NCBI GenBank assembly: GCA_938028745.1
Contig: CALIZL010000037.1
Coordinates: forward strand, 1-64,000
DNA length: 64,000 nt
From: an uncultured Prevotella sp.
Lineage (GTDB): Bacteria > Bacteroidota > Bacteroidia > Bacteroidales > Bacteroidaceae
Reading direction: 5' to 3'
This document shows, piece by piece, positions 27,058-37,336 of the stretch. Within the stretch, counting starts at the first letter, position 1. Every line of letters begins with the position of its first letter. Below the pieces are notes generated by a model. The model had not been told where the DNA came from. It worked only from the letters and a program-made list of their open reading frames with translations, and did not search any database. A program made the position numbers and the translations under genes.

Positions 27058-27624
27058 ATGACACAATCATTTTTACAGCAAAGGGGCGGTTATCGCAAGC
27101 TTCGAGTTTATCAGGTGGCAACCATAATATATGATGTCACTTACTATTTTGTGTCGCATTTTCTCAACTCGCGCGACCGCACAACCGACCAGATGGTTCA
27201 GGCTGCGCGGTCGGGCAAGCAGAATATTGCCGAAGGAAGTGAGGCCGCAACTACTTCGGCAGAGACTGAAATAAAGCTAACCAATGTGGCAAAGGCTAGC
27301 TTAGAAGAACTTCTTATTGATTATGAAGACTATCTTCGCGTGCGGGGAAAGGCGCAATGGACCTCTGAACATCCGCGATTTGAACGGATGAGGCGTTACG
27401 CAAGCAGTGACCGCATAGGGCGTGAGTACACTAAACTTCTGCCAAAGCTGACCGATGAGGAATTGGCTAACCTCTGTATAACACTTATCAACCAAGCAAC
27501 CTATATGCTCCGACATTTGATTGACAAGCAACAAAAGATGTTTTTACAGAATGGTGGAGTAAGGGAACAGATGATGAAAGCAAGGTTGAAGTGGAGGAAA
27601 GAGAGTGGGGATGATAGGGGATGA
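27058..27624 (+). CDS. Four-helix-bundle protein
   Basis: 188 residues. The opening YRKLRVYQVATIIYDVTYYF, then ARSGKQNIAEGSEAATTSAE and ELLIDYEDYLRVRG, match the family of four-helix-bundle proteins related to the 23S rRNA intervening-sequence protein, with the C-terminal extension typical of the variant called four helix bundle suffix protein. Its function is unknown. The related Avd protein works with diversity-generating retroelements, but no reverse transcriptase or template/variable repeat is present here. The start codon lies at the edge of the tandem repeat at 26935-27045. It converges with the next gene, with 14 bp between the two stop codons. Confidence 0.8.
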   Translation: MTQSFLQQRGGYRKLRVYQVATIIYDVTYYFVSHFLNSRDRTTDQMVQAARSGKQNIAEGSEAATTSAETEIKLTNVAKASLEELLIDYEDYLRVRGKAQWTSEHPRFERMRRYASSDRIGREYTKLLPKLTDEELANLCITLINQATYMLRHLIDKQQKMFLQNGGVREQMMKARLKWRKESGDDRG

Positions 27625-27638
27625 CTTGCCCCACTCTC

Positions 27639-28976
27639 CTATTTCCCTACTTCTGCATTCTCGTCTCGAAGATAGTACAAGTCGCCAGATAGTATCTGCT
27701 TAACCCTTGCAAACAGCTCGATACCCATCAGTGTGAACGAAATAACCTTGCCGTCGGGTGAGATAAGGATGCACTTAGGTATGTCGCGGATGCCGAACAG
27801 CTTGGCGGCAGGCGACACTTCGTTTTGCGAGTCGTAGGCTTGTAGCCATCCCTCGCGGTTAATGCCCAGAGCTTTAACCGAACGTTTCCATGTTTCCTTG
27901 TCCTTGTCGATAGAAAGATTCACCATAACAAACTTATCGGCGGCGTTACGCGTTTCGTCGTATATGCGTTTAATGTTTTGCATCTCGTCAAGGCAGCCCG
28001 GAGCCCACGATGCCCAAAAGGTTAGCAACACGTGTTTGCCGCGCAAGTCGTAGAGTTGTATCGCATGCCCGTCTTCTAGCGGCAAGCGTATGTCGGGCAC
28101 TTCCTTTCCTTTCCCCAGGTTTAAAGCCTTAATGTTGTTGCTTAGCGAACGCGTATAGGGATGTTTGCTCAGCTTAGGCGAAAAGGCTTGCAGCAGTTGG
28201 TCTAGACCTTCTCGGTCAAGTGTAGAGAGCAAGTCGCGTTGTACCAGCAGCGGAGCCAGTGGCAGGTCTTTATGGTCTAGCACGAATTGTCGGCGGTTGG
28301 CCAGCCACTGCTTTTCGATCGATGCTCGCAAGGACTGTCGAGCATCTCTGCCCGCATTGGTTGCCATGAAGTCGTTGCCCTTGCTGCGTTGCAGAGCTGC
28401 TACCGAGTCGTTATAATCGCGGTCGCGCTGGTTAGCAAGGGCGAAATAGGCTTGGTATAGCGTGTTGGTTGTTGGCCCCGACACCTTGGCGTTGGCCCCT
28501 TGGCTGGCTGTTGGCACAACGATATTCACCTCGCCTGGTTCTACCCAAAAGGGTATGCCCTCCTTTCCAAGCCCCGTTATGTAATAGAGCATGGAAGGAT
28601 GTGCGGGCGTTATGTCGCGATTAAAACGAAAGCGGCCTTTGTTGGTGACGGTTGAGGCCACTTGCACCAGGTTGCCGTCGCCATAGTCTACGCATAGCGA
28701 CACGCTTTTTACTTTCGCCTTGGCGCCTGCTGCCACCAGCGACGTTATCTGTCCGCGTATGATACAGGTTTCCTTCTCTGGGATAAGCGTGGGCGTGGGC
28801 AGTTGTGCCACAACTTTTGTGCTTGCCAGTGTGCAAGCAAGGGCTAATGTTACGTGCCGCACAAAGCTAAACCCGTTTGGGCTTGTAGTGTGCGATGTGC
28901 GAAGCTGTGCAAAACAAATGTTACAAAGGTTTTGCAAAATGGGGCGTATGTTGTTCATCATGGTTTTATTCTCCAT
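27639..28976 (-). CDS. TlpA/AhpC-like thioredoxin-fold protein lacking one active-site cysteine
   Basis: 445 residues. A long n-region precedes a signal-like hydrophobic stretch (HVTLALACTLASTKVVAQ, to about residue 58). The middle (about 68-170) looks like the DUF4369 domain common in Bacteroidota TlpA-like proteins. The C-terminal thioredoxin domain begins VPDIRLPLEDGHAIQLYDLR. At the active site, where TlpA has WCGPC, this protein has WAPGC: the first cysteine is Ala325 and only Cys328 remains. A disulfide reductase cycle is therefore unlikely as written; a binding or single-cysteine role is possible. The start overlaps a 65-codon frame by 11 bp, so the true start is uncertain. Confidence 0.8.
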   Translation of the reverse strand: MENKTMMNNIRPILQNLCNICFAQLRTSHTTSPNGFSFVRHVTLALACTLASTKVVAQLPTPTLIPEKETCIIRGQITSLVAAGAKAKVKSVSLCVDYGDGNLVQVASTVTNKGRFRFNRDITPAHPSMLYYITGLGKEGIPFWVEPGEVNIVVPTASQGANAKVSGPTTNTLYQAYFALANQRDRDYNDSVAALQRSKGNDFMATNAGRDARQSLRASIEKQWLANRRQFVLDHKDLPLAPLLVQRDLLSTLDREGLDQLLQAFSPKLSKHPYTRSLSNNIKALNLGKGKEVPDIRLPLEDGHAIQLYDLRGKHVLLTFWASWAPGCLDEMQNIKRIYDETRNAADKFVMVNLSIDKDKETWKRSVKALGINREGWLQAYDSQNEVSPAAKLFGIRDIPKCILISPDGKVISFTLMGIELFARVKQILSGDLYYLRDENAEVGK

Positions 28977-29286
28977 TCTTTTCTTTATGCTGTTTTACGA
29001 TGTGCGATGGCTCTTTACCTGCAAGGCTGAAAGCCACAATAAGATTACCTTTGGGGCTGATGGGCATGGTATGCGCAAGGGCTGTTTGCTTGTTGCTGAG
29101 GCAAGTCGAACCTGCTGCCACTTCTTTGCTGCTTGCAAGGTGTGTTAGGTACACCTTCTTCATCTAGCTTCTTGCGAAGCGAAGGGGTTCGTTTACCAGC
29201 GTTCCCTTTGTAGCAAACAGCCCTTGTGCATTGCCTGGGCTTGTTACGGCTAAGGGTAATATTGTTAAAGCATATCTGATGTTCAT
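28966..29286 (-). other. Two small in-line reading frames of uncertain status
   Basis: A 40-codon frame (29286-29164) starting MNIRYALTILPLAVTSPGN reads like a short signal peptide, ends in TAG, and is followed at once, in the same frame, by ATG and a 65-codon frame (29163-28966), MKKVYLTHLASSKEV onward, which overlaps the TlpA-like gene by 11 bp. This could be a short leader operon or a gene split by a stop codon. An inverted repeat GCGCAAGGGCTGTTTGCT (29073-29090) / AGCAAACAGCCCTTGTGC (29212-29229) encloses the junction. Neither product is recognisable. Confidence 0.25.
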
Positions 29287-29416
29287 GGTACTTAATTTTT
29301 TAAGTGGTTATATCTTTTGTTTCACCGCTGCTTTTCGTTGTCCTTATAGTATGTTGCTTAGTTGTGCTTGGCGATGCAGTGGCGGTGTTTTCTGTTGTGT
29401 TGTATTTACGAGAGGT

Positions 29417-29591
29417 TTAACCCAAATCGGCCGTTAGAGCCTGTGCGGATTTTGTGTATTGTTGAGCATGTTACCTGTCTTATTCTTGAAGGCGTAGCGG
29501 GCTACGTCGAGAGAATAAGACGGGCAAGATGCCGACAAGCAAACGAAAGATGAACAGGAAGCGATGGAAAAGAACTAAAATGATTGATAAG
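29417..29591 (-). repeat. Hairpin repeat, copy 1 of 4
   Basis: A ~175-bp dispersed repeat, here inverted relative to the other three copies. Its core is a long imperfect inverted repeat in which GTCTTATTCT pairs with AGAATAAGAC, and GCATGTTACC with the region reading GGGCAAGATGC, around a CGTAGC-GGGCTACG tip. Other copies: 47022-47184, 53965-54137, 62425-62597. It has the look of a REP- or MITE-like element. Between 29592 and 30371 I see no gene and no further known repeat. Confidence 0.8.
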
Positions 29592-30371
29592 CGTTCTAAC
29601 GACCGATTGGGGCTTAAAATATCCCCATTCCATCGCCCTTTCCTGCCGCAACCAAGCGATTGTTGAGGATGGGGCAAGGGCACACGAGTATAGCCCTTGG
29701 CGGCAGATGCAGCCAATGTTACGCATGGTGTTATGGGCTTGCGCTTTTTCATGGTTTTATTTTGGTTCGGTTTCTAATTCTCTTTGTCTATGTCTTGCAC
29801 GCCTATATATAATATGGTGTCGTTTTAAATAACGGCAGGTAAGGGTACAAGTGATTTCTAGTTAAGCCGTGTGTTGTTGCTTGTAGGCTTTCGCCACGGG
29901 CTTATGACGTGACTTCGCTTTGGCACTTCGTAGATGTTGTATAGAGCCTTTACTACTTGTTACCTGCCATCTATCTTATGGGTTAATGCGCACAAAGGCG
30001 GTGGGAGGTTTTAGAGGATACGACCCTGCATTTGGTTTTTGTCGCTGTAAAGTTACAAAAAGAATTCTTTGTGTAATAGAAATAGAAGATTAAAAAAGAT
30101 TAATTTGTTTGTTTTTCTCTCATTATTAGCTGATTATGCGTTTATTGTAGTCGCTATTTCGGGCATGTACGGCATCCATAGCGATGGATTGGGCGAACCG
30201 CTAGGTTTTCAATGATGACCAAACAGCACTGCGTTTGGAATGTTTTAGTAGGGTATAGGCAAGGCCGTCTGGTGGTTAATGCCTGCAACTGCTCGCGCTG
30301 GCGATCGTAAGCGTGCGTGCTTTTCCTTCCGTTGCCCATGCGAGCGTACACGGCAGAGTTGTTTTTTTTGT

Positions 30372-31452
30372 CTAACTTTCAGTACGAAATTTAACATTAT
30401 GAGTGCCCTTTTCGTCCACCAAACGCGCATCTTGCCGCAAAAAATCGATTCTCGCGAAGGTTTGTTTTGATGCAAATCGGGGTTATGTGTAAATGTCAGC
30501 AAAATGAATATTTATTTGAAAGCGCCACCATTTGCACCCGTTTTAGGGCTGTTTGCAGCAAAATGCGGTGCATTTAGCACCAAAATGGAGTGCGTTTTGG
30601 TGCTAAATAGAGTGCGTTTTGGTGCTAAACGGAAGGCGTTTTGGTGCTAAATGCAGTGCAAAATGCTGCTAAATGGAAGGCGAAAAGGCATAAGAATACA
30701 CCGAAATAGCATAAACATAACCTTTTAGCACCACAAAACACATGACTGAAAAGGGCAAAATGGACATAAAAAGTGGGGTTTTAGGGGCTAAAAGCGGTTT
30801 TTTGGAGTTGAAAAAATACGGGTTGGCAACCAAACTAGAAAGGCAAAATGGTGCAAAAAGCAGGTTCTAGGCTTAAAAACAGACAAACTCCAAGACATGA
30901 AAACGTATAAAAAGCGGTTGTTTATCATCTTTTAGCCAATATCTTCGCTAGGACGGGGCAAAAGATAGAGCTGTTTTGTAAAATAAAGGACAGGGGTTTA
31001 AGTTTTTAGTTGACGTTTTTTGAGCTTATAAGTTTGTGGATTTTTGAGTTTGTAAGTTGATGAGTTTGTAAGTTGATGAGTTGATGAGTTTTTGAGTTTG
31101 TAAGTTGATGAGTTGGTGAGTTTGTAAGTTGATGAGTTGATAGGTTTTTGAGTTGATAAGTTGATAAGTTTGTAAGTTGATGAGTTTGTAAGTTGATGAG
31201 TTGATGAGTTTTTAAGTTGATGAGTTTTTGGGTTTGTAAGTTGATGAGTTGGTGAGTTTTTAAGTTGATGAGTGGATAGGCTTTTGAGTTGATGAGTTTA
31301 TAAGTTGATGAGTTGGTGAGTTGATGTATTCGCGAGTAGTTTGGTTTTCGTGAGTTTATAAGGCAGTGAGTTAATTTGTCCTGTCCTTCGTATATAATAG
31401 GAGTGTTTATCCTTCGTTGGTAGCACAAAGATAACAAGCTCTCCTCAATTTA
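30372..31452 (-). repeat. Large non-coding repeat element, copy 2 (inverted)
   Basis: Same blocks as copy 1, in reverse order: ATTTTAACATTATGAG-like end (30390), TTGCGGCAAG-type block with AAAAAATCGATTCTCGCGAA, the ~21-bp TTTAGCACCAAAATGG units (30560-30670), the AACCAAACTAGAAAGGCA block (30827), a heptamer tract (31010-31390) and the AAAGATAACAAGCTCTCCTC end block. The heptamer tract leaves a 143-codon frame on the minus strand (repeats of THQLTNSP), which is compositional and not a gene. Confidence 0.8.
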
Positions 31453-31453
31453 T

Positions 31454-31640
31454 TTAAATTACTGAAGTCAAGATGGCTTCAATAGCAAACAATATGTTCC
31501 TTATGTTCTTCTGTCAAAAGTGAATGCTTTTCTGACGAAGGTGAGTATCCTTCTGCCAAATTACTGAAGTCAAGATGGCTTTGATGACAAATGATATGTT
31601 CCTTATGTTCTTCTGTCAAAAGTGATTATCCTTCTGTGAA
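31454..31640. repeat. Direct duplication beyond copy 2 of the large element
   Basis: A block beginning AATTACTGAAGTCAAGATGG and running through ATGTTCCTTATGTTCTTCTG is present twice, at about 31454-31556 and 31558-31640, with small differences. Non-coding. Confidence 0.75.
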
Positions 31641-31720
31641 AGGCCCATGAAATTATGCCAAAGGCGCAAGTTCTCCTTTTAAAGCCCTATGCCTATTTGT
31701 TAAAGCAATGTGCGCTTAGG

Positions 31721-33304
31721 TTATGATTTCTTTTTTGTTTTGATGCGGCTCTTGATAGAACGCACGCTGCCAGGACTGATGCCCAGGATGTCGCCGGCTT
31801 CGGTTTCGCTCTTGCCCAACTTACTCGTTACGATGAGGAAGAGATATTGTCGGGTAGAAAGGTTGTTGTAAGCGTTGTCTAACGAGGTCATGAATGTTGG
31901 GTCGGCAAACTTAAAATACTCGATGAAATCGGAGAAATCGTTCGTACTCCAATGTACTGTGGAATGGTTTTGCAGTATGCTTTCGTACAGCAGTTTGCCG
32001 TTGCTCAGCACTTTCAGCTCTTTATCTTTAAGGTTGTTCACCCTTTGCCTGAGCGAGTTCAGTTCTTTGTTGGCTTCGGTTTGCGACACTTTAAATTGGT
32101 CAATGCGGTCGCTGTATTCGCTAATGAGCAGTCGTTTCTCCAAAATGCTGCGCTTAGCTCTGCTTACCTTGTACTTATGATATAGCACCAAGGTTATGAT
32201 AGAGAGCACAAGCACTAAGATCAAGCTTGTGATGTAAAGGCGGTACGAGCGTATTTCGCGCTCGCTAGCCTCGATGTCGAATCTGTTTTGTATTTCGTAG
32301 ACGTTGTTGGCCTGCCATTCTTTTTGTTGTTTTTCTTTGAAAATGAGCAGCGAGTCGGCCGTGTTGGCGGCTCCCACGTAGTCGCCCATTTTCTGTTTCA
32401 GCTTGAAAAGGTTGTAAAGGGCTTTCTCGCGGGTGTACACGTCGTCGCTTGCCAGGGCTTTTTGCAGCAGGTCGAATGCCTTTTGATATTGTCCTTGCCG
32501 GATATATAGGTCGGTAAGAATGGTGTAAGTGTAGCTGTCGGGTCGCTCTTTTAGTGCGCGAAGTATGAATTTGGCCGATTTCACCGTGTCTCCCTTCTGG
32601 CTGTACACGTCGCTGATGTTGGCCAGGAGCACGGTTTGGCTTTCGGTGTCGAGGTGTTTGTACAGCTTTAGTGCTTTCAGCAGGTAGTTCAGGTTGCTGT
32701 CGGGAACGCCCAAACCGCTATACGCATTGGCGATGTAAGAGAGGCTGTATGCCATCCACAGGTCGTTGTTGGCCCGTGTAGCCATGCCGCGCGCCTTTTC
32801 GGCATAGTTTAGTGCCGTGTTGTAATTCTTTGTGGTGAGGTTGACGTAGCTTAAAGTAGAGAATATTTTGTGCATCAAGGCCAATCCGCCATGCCCTTTG
32901 GCGGTGTTTTCGGCTCTTTTTAGCAGTTTTATGGCGGCAGTGACGTTATTGCGGTTGAAGAAAAGAATACATGCCTTATAGTAATATGCACGCGCTAACT
33001 GTTCCTTGGGTCCATGCTGCTCGTAGTAAAAAACGGAGATGTCTATCGAATCGTTGTCTACGGGAATCATGTTTCGGTAGGTAGCTTCGGTTTTAAGCAA
33101 CGTAAAATAGGCCATTTCATCGCTGTTTTCCATTTCGTGTATGGGTGTGGCCTGCACAAGTGTGTAGGCTTTCTCCACGTTGTCTTGGCTTAACAACGAG
33201 TCTATCTGCTCCAATCTCGAGAGTGTGCGGTTATGGCAAGCGCACATCAGTAAGGTTAGGGCAAACAACGTGATAATGGGGTGTTGTTTCTCGGCGCACA
33301 TCAT
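31721..33304 (-). CDS. TPR-containing membrane regulator with C-terminal HTH
   Basis: 527 residues from the Met at 33304; an in-frame ATG at 33346 would add 14 residues before the signal. The lipoprotein-like signal LFALTLLMCACHN comes first, then TPR-like helical repeats (about 60-330 of the longer form), one membrane helix (YITSLILVLVLSIITLVLYH), a coiled coil, and a C-terminal LuxR-like helix-turn-helix (LSTRQYLFLIVTSKLGKSET then AGDILGISPGSVRSIKSRIK). Bacteroidota use such one-protein sensors beside nutrient-import loci. It is divergent from the SusC operon that follows, making it the likely regulator of that operon; the ligand is unknown. Confidence 0.85.
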   Translation of the reverse strand: MMCAEKQHPIITLFALTLLMCACHNRTLSRLEQIDSLLSQDNVEKAYTLVQATPIHEMENSDEMAYFTLLKTEATYRNMIPVDNDSIDISVFYYEQHGPKEQLARAYYYKACILFFNRNNVTAAIKLLKRAENTAKGHGGLALMHKIFSTLSYVNLTTKNYNTALNYAEKARGMATRANNDLWMAYSLSYIANAYSGLGVPDSNLNYLLKALKLYKHLDTESQTVLLANISDVYSQKGDTVKSAKFILRALKERPDSYTYTILTDLYIRQGQYQKAFDLLQKALASDDVYTREKALYNLFKLKQKMGDYVGAANTADSLLIFKEKQQKEWQANNVYEIQNRFDIEASEREIRSYRLYITSLILVLVLSIITLVLYHKYKVSRAKRSILEKRLLISEYSDRIDQFKVSQTEANKELNSLRQRVNNLKDKELKVLSNGKLLYESILQNHSTVHWSTNDFSDFIEYFKFADPTFMTSLDNAYNNLSTRQYLFLIVTSKLGKSETEAGDILGISPGSVRSIKSRIKTKKKS

Positions 33305-33465
33305 TGTTTGTGATTTCGTTGATAGCTGTCCGCTTTCATGGCGCATGCAAGGTTGTTTGACAGTTCTGTTAAATCTCCGTTGTAGCTTGTTGGCCTGGGC
33401 TGGATGGGAAATCTTTGTTTATCAAGGGTGAGTTTTGCTTGTGCGACAGGTGTAGCGGCTCATTG

Positions 33466-33497
33466 GCAAAATTATGAAAAATAGTTCGTATTGCAGA
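33466..33497 (-). promoter_or_regulatory. Promoter of the TPR/HTH regulator
   Basis: On the minus strand TCTG (33494-33497), 19 bp, TAATTTTGC (33466-33474); the -7 box is perfect and the -33 box has one mismatch. Confidence 0.6.
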
Positions 33498-33956
33498 ATT
33501 TTTTCTTCTTAAATGCTGATAATTGGCTGTATTTTGTTGTTTTTAAGGGCTGTGTTACGTGTTTTGCGTGCTATAAAACAGCGATTTTATGTGCGGATGG
33601 GTGTGGTAGATGGGCTACAAAAGGCGGTAAGACCTACTAGTCCAGTTAGTGTTGTTAAGGCAATGGGGTAAGTGCAATGGTTCACTTTACTTAGAAAAGC
33701 GTTGCAAGGTGGATTTTATCGCTGTTGGTTTCGATGGATTGTGGCGGTGCTGTAAGCGTGGATTTTTATTCTTAAAACCGCACGTTTGTTGTATTCGTGC
33801 ACTGGCATATAGGCCAATTTGTTTCTAAAAGTTGGAATATTCTCGAACTTTTTCGTTGCAAATTATGCTATTCCCTTCTTTTTGTAAGCTCTCGAAACCC
33901 CTTTGTTCATCGGGATGTTGCAGTGCAACACTTCATGTTGTAATCGAATTTTCCAT

Positions 33957-33988
33957 TTTGTTGGTATAAATAAAAGGTGTATATTTGC
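33957..33988 (+). promoter_or_regulatory. Promoter of the SusC/SusD operon, locus 2
   Basis: TTTG (33957-33960), 19 bp, TATATTTGC (33980-33988): an exact consensus match. The leader to the SusC start is about 220 nt. The rest of 33498-34214 holds nothing recognised beyond a weak hairpin CCTAT/ATAGG near 34060. Confidence 0.75.
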
Positions 33989-34214
33989 GAAAAGTTGTTT
34001 TGCTACACTTTTCAGATAGCTGCAATCAACCCAGCGTTACCTATCTGCCACCGCACTACTCCTATTTATATATAGGTATGAAAAAATAGCGGCAGCGGAA
34101 AAGAAACCTTAACAATGAAACCTGAACGTCTTAATGTTCCATCGAATAACTAACACTAAACATGAAATAAAAGGGTTAAATAACAGATTTACAAACTCGA
34201 AAATTGTAATACCT

Positions 34215-37200
34215 ATGCGTAGAAACTTATCAAGACCAGCGAACGTGATGTTCTGGCTCATGGCATTATTGCTGTGTTGGAGCCAGGCGCATGCACAAGG
34301 CCCGGGCTCAACGGGCAACATTACGATTGAAGGCATAGTAATCGACAACAACACGAACGAACCTGTTGTGGGTGCAACGGTGAAACTTAAAGACGGAACC
34401 AAGGGCACGGTTACATCGGCCGACGGAAAGTTCGTGATGACAGGCTTGTCGGTTGGCAATGTGGTTCACGTTAGTTTTATCGGTTTCAAGCCACGTCAGT
34501 TTACTGTGGGCAAGAAACGATTTGTAACCGTCTATCTGGAAGACGATGCCAACCAACTGGACCAGGTGGTGGTTACAGGGTTTCAAAAACTGAAGAAAAA
34601 CAGTTTTACGGGTACGGCCACGGTGGTGACTGGCGACGAGTTGAGGAAGGTAAACGTAAAGGATGCCGTGAAGGCTTTGGAGACATTCGACCCTTCTTTC
34701 CGTATTATCGACCGTGGCGGATTTGGTTCGGACCCCAACCACATCAACGAAATCAACATCCGCGGCGCATCGAACATCCAACGCCAAGACTTCGATGCCA
34801 ACGGCCAAGCGCTGGAACGGCGCACCAACCTTTTGGGAAACCCAAACATGCCCATCTTCATGCTCGACGGATTCGAAGTGCCAGTACAGAAAATCTACGA
34901 CATGGATATCAACCGTATCCAAAGTATGACCATTCTCAAAGATGCCGCTGCCACGGCACTGTACGGATCGCGCGCGGCAAACGGCGTGGTGGTGGTAACG
35001 TCGGTACCCCCGAAAGTAGGCGAGATACGCATCGATTACAGCTCTACCCTGGAACTAACCTTCCCCGACCTGTCGGACTATAACCTGACTAATGCTGCTG
35101 AAAAACTGCAAGTGGAGAAGGATGCGGGTATTTATACGGCATCCAACAAAGTGGATCAGGTGGAAAAAGACATTGAGTTTAACAACAAGTTGAACGAAGT
35201 GCGCCGTGGCGTTAACACCGATTGGCTATCACGGCCATTACGCAATACGGCAAACTGGCGTAACTCATTGAGTGTTTCGGGTGGTGTAAACTCCATTCGT
35301 TATGGCATAGACTTGAACTATGATAAGAACGGCGGTGTAATGAAAGGCTCGTATCGTAACCGTTGGGGTGCAGGCATGAAGCTCGATTATCGTTTGCACG
35401 AATGGCTTCAGATACAAAACCAGGCAACGATAAACCGCACAACATACGAAGACTCACCCTATGGAAGTTTCGGTACCTATTCAACTTACATGCCCTATGA
35501 GGCAATTTATGGAGAAGATGGAGAACTGTTGAAGAACTTACCGATGTCGAAGAAGGCCAATCCGCTTTGGCAGCAACAAAACCTAGCGAACTATTCGGGT
35601 AGAGGAGGTATAACCGACTTTACCGACAATTTTGCAATGAATGTGTATTTTACTCCCTCGCTTTACTTCCGTGGCTCGTTCAGTGTAACTCAGAGAACAA
35701 CTGAGAAGAATGCTTTCATAGATCCTAAGGATGCCATGTTTAAATCGTCAAGTGCCAACAAGAAAGGTCAGCTGAACACTTCGGAACAAGAAGAGTTGAG
35801 CTGGAGTAGCAAAGGCGAAGTGCATTTCAACCAGCGGCTAGATAAGCATTTCATCAATTTAACAGGAGCCGTAGATTTGCAAGAGCAAATAGCCAGAAGT
35901 AGGGCCCACCGCTACGAGGGATTTAGTCTAGGACAGTTGAACACACCCATTTATGCAGCGCAACAAGAGGGTAAAGCCGACGACTCAAAAACGACGATTA
36001 GAACTGTGGGTTGGCTGGGCGCCTTGAACTATACTTATAATGAGATATACCTATTGGATGCCTCTTTCCGTTTCGATGGTTCCTCGCAATTCAGCTCGAA
36101 GAAACGTTTTGCGCCATTCGCTTCCATTGGTTTGGGTGTCAATGTGCACAATTATCCCTTCATGAAAAAGTTCCCATGGGTTAACTCTCTTCGTTTCAGG
36201 GGTACTTATGGAAGTACAGGTAAGGTGACATTCTCGCGTTTCGACGTGATAAGCAGCTATAATGTGGATACGAAATCGTGGTATTACACGGGGCCCGCAG
36301 TTACCTTAGCCACTATGGGTAACCCGGATTTGACATGGGAATTGAACAAGACACTAGACTTGGGTTTCTCTTTCGAACTATTTAAGAGGCGACTTTTCTT
36401 TGAGGCCACCTACTATCATAAGGCCACCGACAGAACCATCGACCAGATAAAAATTCGTCCTTCGTCTGGATTTAGCAGTTATAGCGGCAATGCCGGCGGC
36501 GTGCTGAACGAAGGAATTGAGCTGAAAACCAATGTTACAGTTTACCGCAGCCGCGATTTGTCTGTGGTGTTTAACGCAAACCTAGCATCGAACAAGAACC
36601 GCATAACCAAGCTTAACCCCTCGATAGAAGACTATAACAAGCGCATACGCGAGAATAACAAGAGCGAAAATGGCGGTAGGGGCGGCTCACTCCCACCCAT
36701 ACTGTATTATGTAGGCGCATCCACCACAGCCATCTACGCCGTTCCTTCGTTGGGAATAGACCCCGCAACGGGTGTGGAACTGTTCCGTAAGAAAGACGGG
36801 ACAATAACCAAAGAGTGGAATCAAGACGACATGCAGGTTTGTGGCGACCTTAATCCCGATGTGCAAGGATCGTTCGGTGTGAATGTGGCCTACAAGGGGT
36901 TTTACCTAAACACCTCGTTTAAGTACGCCTATGGCGGGCAGGCCTATAACCATACGCTTGTTTCGAAAGTGGAAAATGCCAAGATAAAGGATGAGAATGT
37001 AGACCGCCGCATCCTTACCGAGCGATGGCGTAAAGTGGGCGATGTGTCCGCCTTCTATGGCATCAGAGAGAACTCAGTGACTAATGCCACATCGCGTTTT
37101 ATCCAAAACGACAATTACGTTTATTTCAACAGCTTGACTTTGGGCTATGATTTCCCCAAGACTATTATCTCGAAATTAAAGCTGAATGCCCTGTCGTTAA

Positions 37201-37307
37201 ATTTCAACGCCTCGGATTTGGCCAGATGGAGCACGGTGCGGGTAGAACGCGGACTCTCTTACCCATACGCGCACACCTATAGTATCGGCTTGCGCGCCAG
37301 TTACTAA
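34215..37307 (+). CDS. SusC/RagA-family TonB-linked outer-membrane transporter (locus 2)
   Basis: 1030 residues from the ATG at 34215 (MRRNLSRPANVMFWLMALLL), which opens a normal signal peptide ending SQAHAQ; 27 upstream in-frame codons from 34134 lack signal character. The carboxypeptidase-like domain (ITIEGIVIDNNTNEPVVGAT) is followed by the plug with LDQVVVTGFQKLKKNSFTGT and TILKDAAATALYGSRAANGV and then the barrel, ending AHTYSIGLRASY. First gene of an operon with SusD, a DUF4843 lipoprotein and a PKD-like lipoprotein, the same order as the B. thetaiotaomicron BT2264-BT2261 complex reported to carry peptides. Peptide import is therefore the best guess. Confidence 0.95.
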   Translation: MRRNLSRPANVMFWLMALLLCWSQAHAQGPGSTGNITIEGIVIDNNTNEPVVGATVKLKDGTKGTVTSADGKFVMTGLSVGNVVHVSFIGFKPRQFTVGKKRFVTVYLEDDANQLDQVVVTGFQKLKKNSFTGTATVVTGDELRKVNVKDAVKALETFDPSFRIIDRGGFGSDPNHINEINIRGASNIQRQDFDANGQALERRTNLLGNPNMPIFMLDGFEVPVQKIYDMDINRIQSMTILKDAAATALYGSRAANGVVVVTSVPPKVGEIRIDYSSTLELTFPDLSDYNLTNAAEKLQVEKDAGIYTASNKVDQVEKDIEFNNKLNEVRRGVNTDWLSRPLRNTANWRNSLSVSGGVNSIRYGIDLNYDKNGGVMKGSYRNRWGAGMKLDYRLHEWLQIQNQATINRTTYEDSPYGSFGTYSTYMPYEAIYGEDGELLKNLPMSKKANPLWQQQNLANYSGRGGITDFTDNFAMNVYFTPSLYFRGSFSVTQRTTEKNAFIDPKDAMFKSSSANKKGQLNTSEQEELSWSSKGEVHFNQRLDKHFINLTGAVDLQEQIARSRAHRYEGFSLGQLNTPIYAAQQEGKADDSKTTIRTVGWLGALNYTYNEIYLLDASFRFDGSSQFSSKKRFAPFASIGLGVNVHNYPFMKKFPWVNSLRFRGTYGSTGKVTFSRFDVISSYNVDTKSWYYTGPAVTLATMGNPDLTWELNKTLDLGFSFELFKRRLFFEATYYHKATDRTIDQIKIRPSSGFSSYSGNAGGVLNEGIELKTNVTVYRSRDLSVVFNANLASNKNRITKLNPSIEDYNKRIRENNKSENGGRGGSLPPILYYVGASTTAIYAVPSLGIDPATGVELFRKKDGTITKEWNQDDMQVCGDLNPDVQGSFGVNVAYKGFYLNTSFKYAYGGQAYNHTLVSKVENAKIKDENVDRRILTERWRKVGDVSAFYGIRENSVTNATSRFIQNDNYVYFNSLTLGYDFPKTIISKLKLNALSLNFNASDLARWSTVRVERGLSYPYAHTYSIGLRASY

Positions 37308-37336
37308 CAACGTATCAATATTAAAAGACAAAACGT

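Noticed and set aside
27058..27624. Diversity-generating retroelement suggested by the four-helix-bundle (Avd-like) protein
   Set aside because: No reverse transcriptase gene and no template/variable repeat pair in the window; this protein belongs to the broader family.
31006..31437. 143-codon minus-strand frame made of THQLTNSP-like repeats
   Set aside because: It is the heptamer tract read in frame; a 7-bp unit gives a 21-bp, seven-codon period. The same peptide appears wherever the tract occurs, and there is no start signal or domain.
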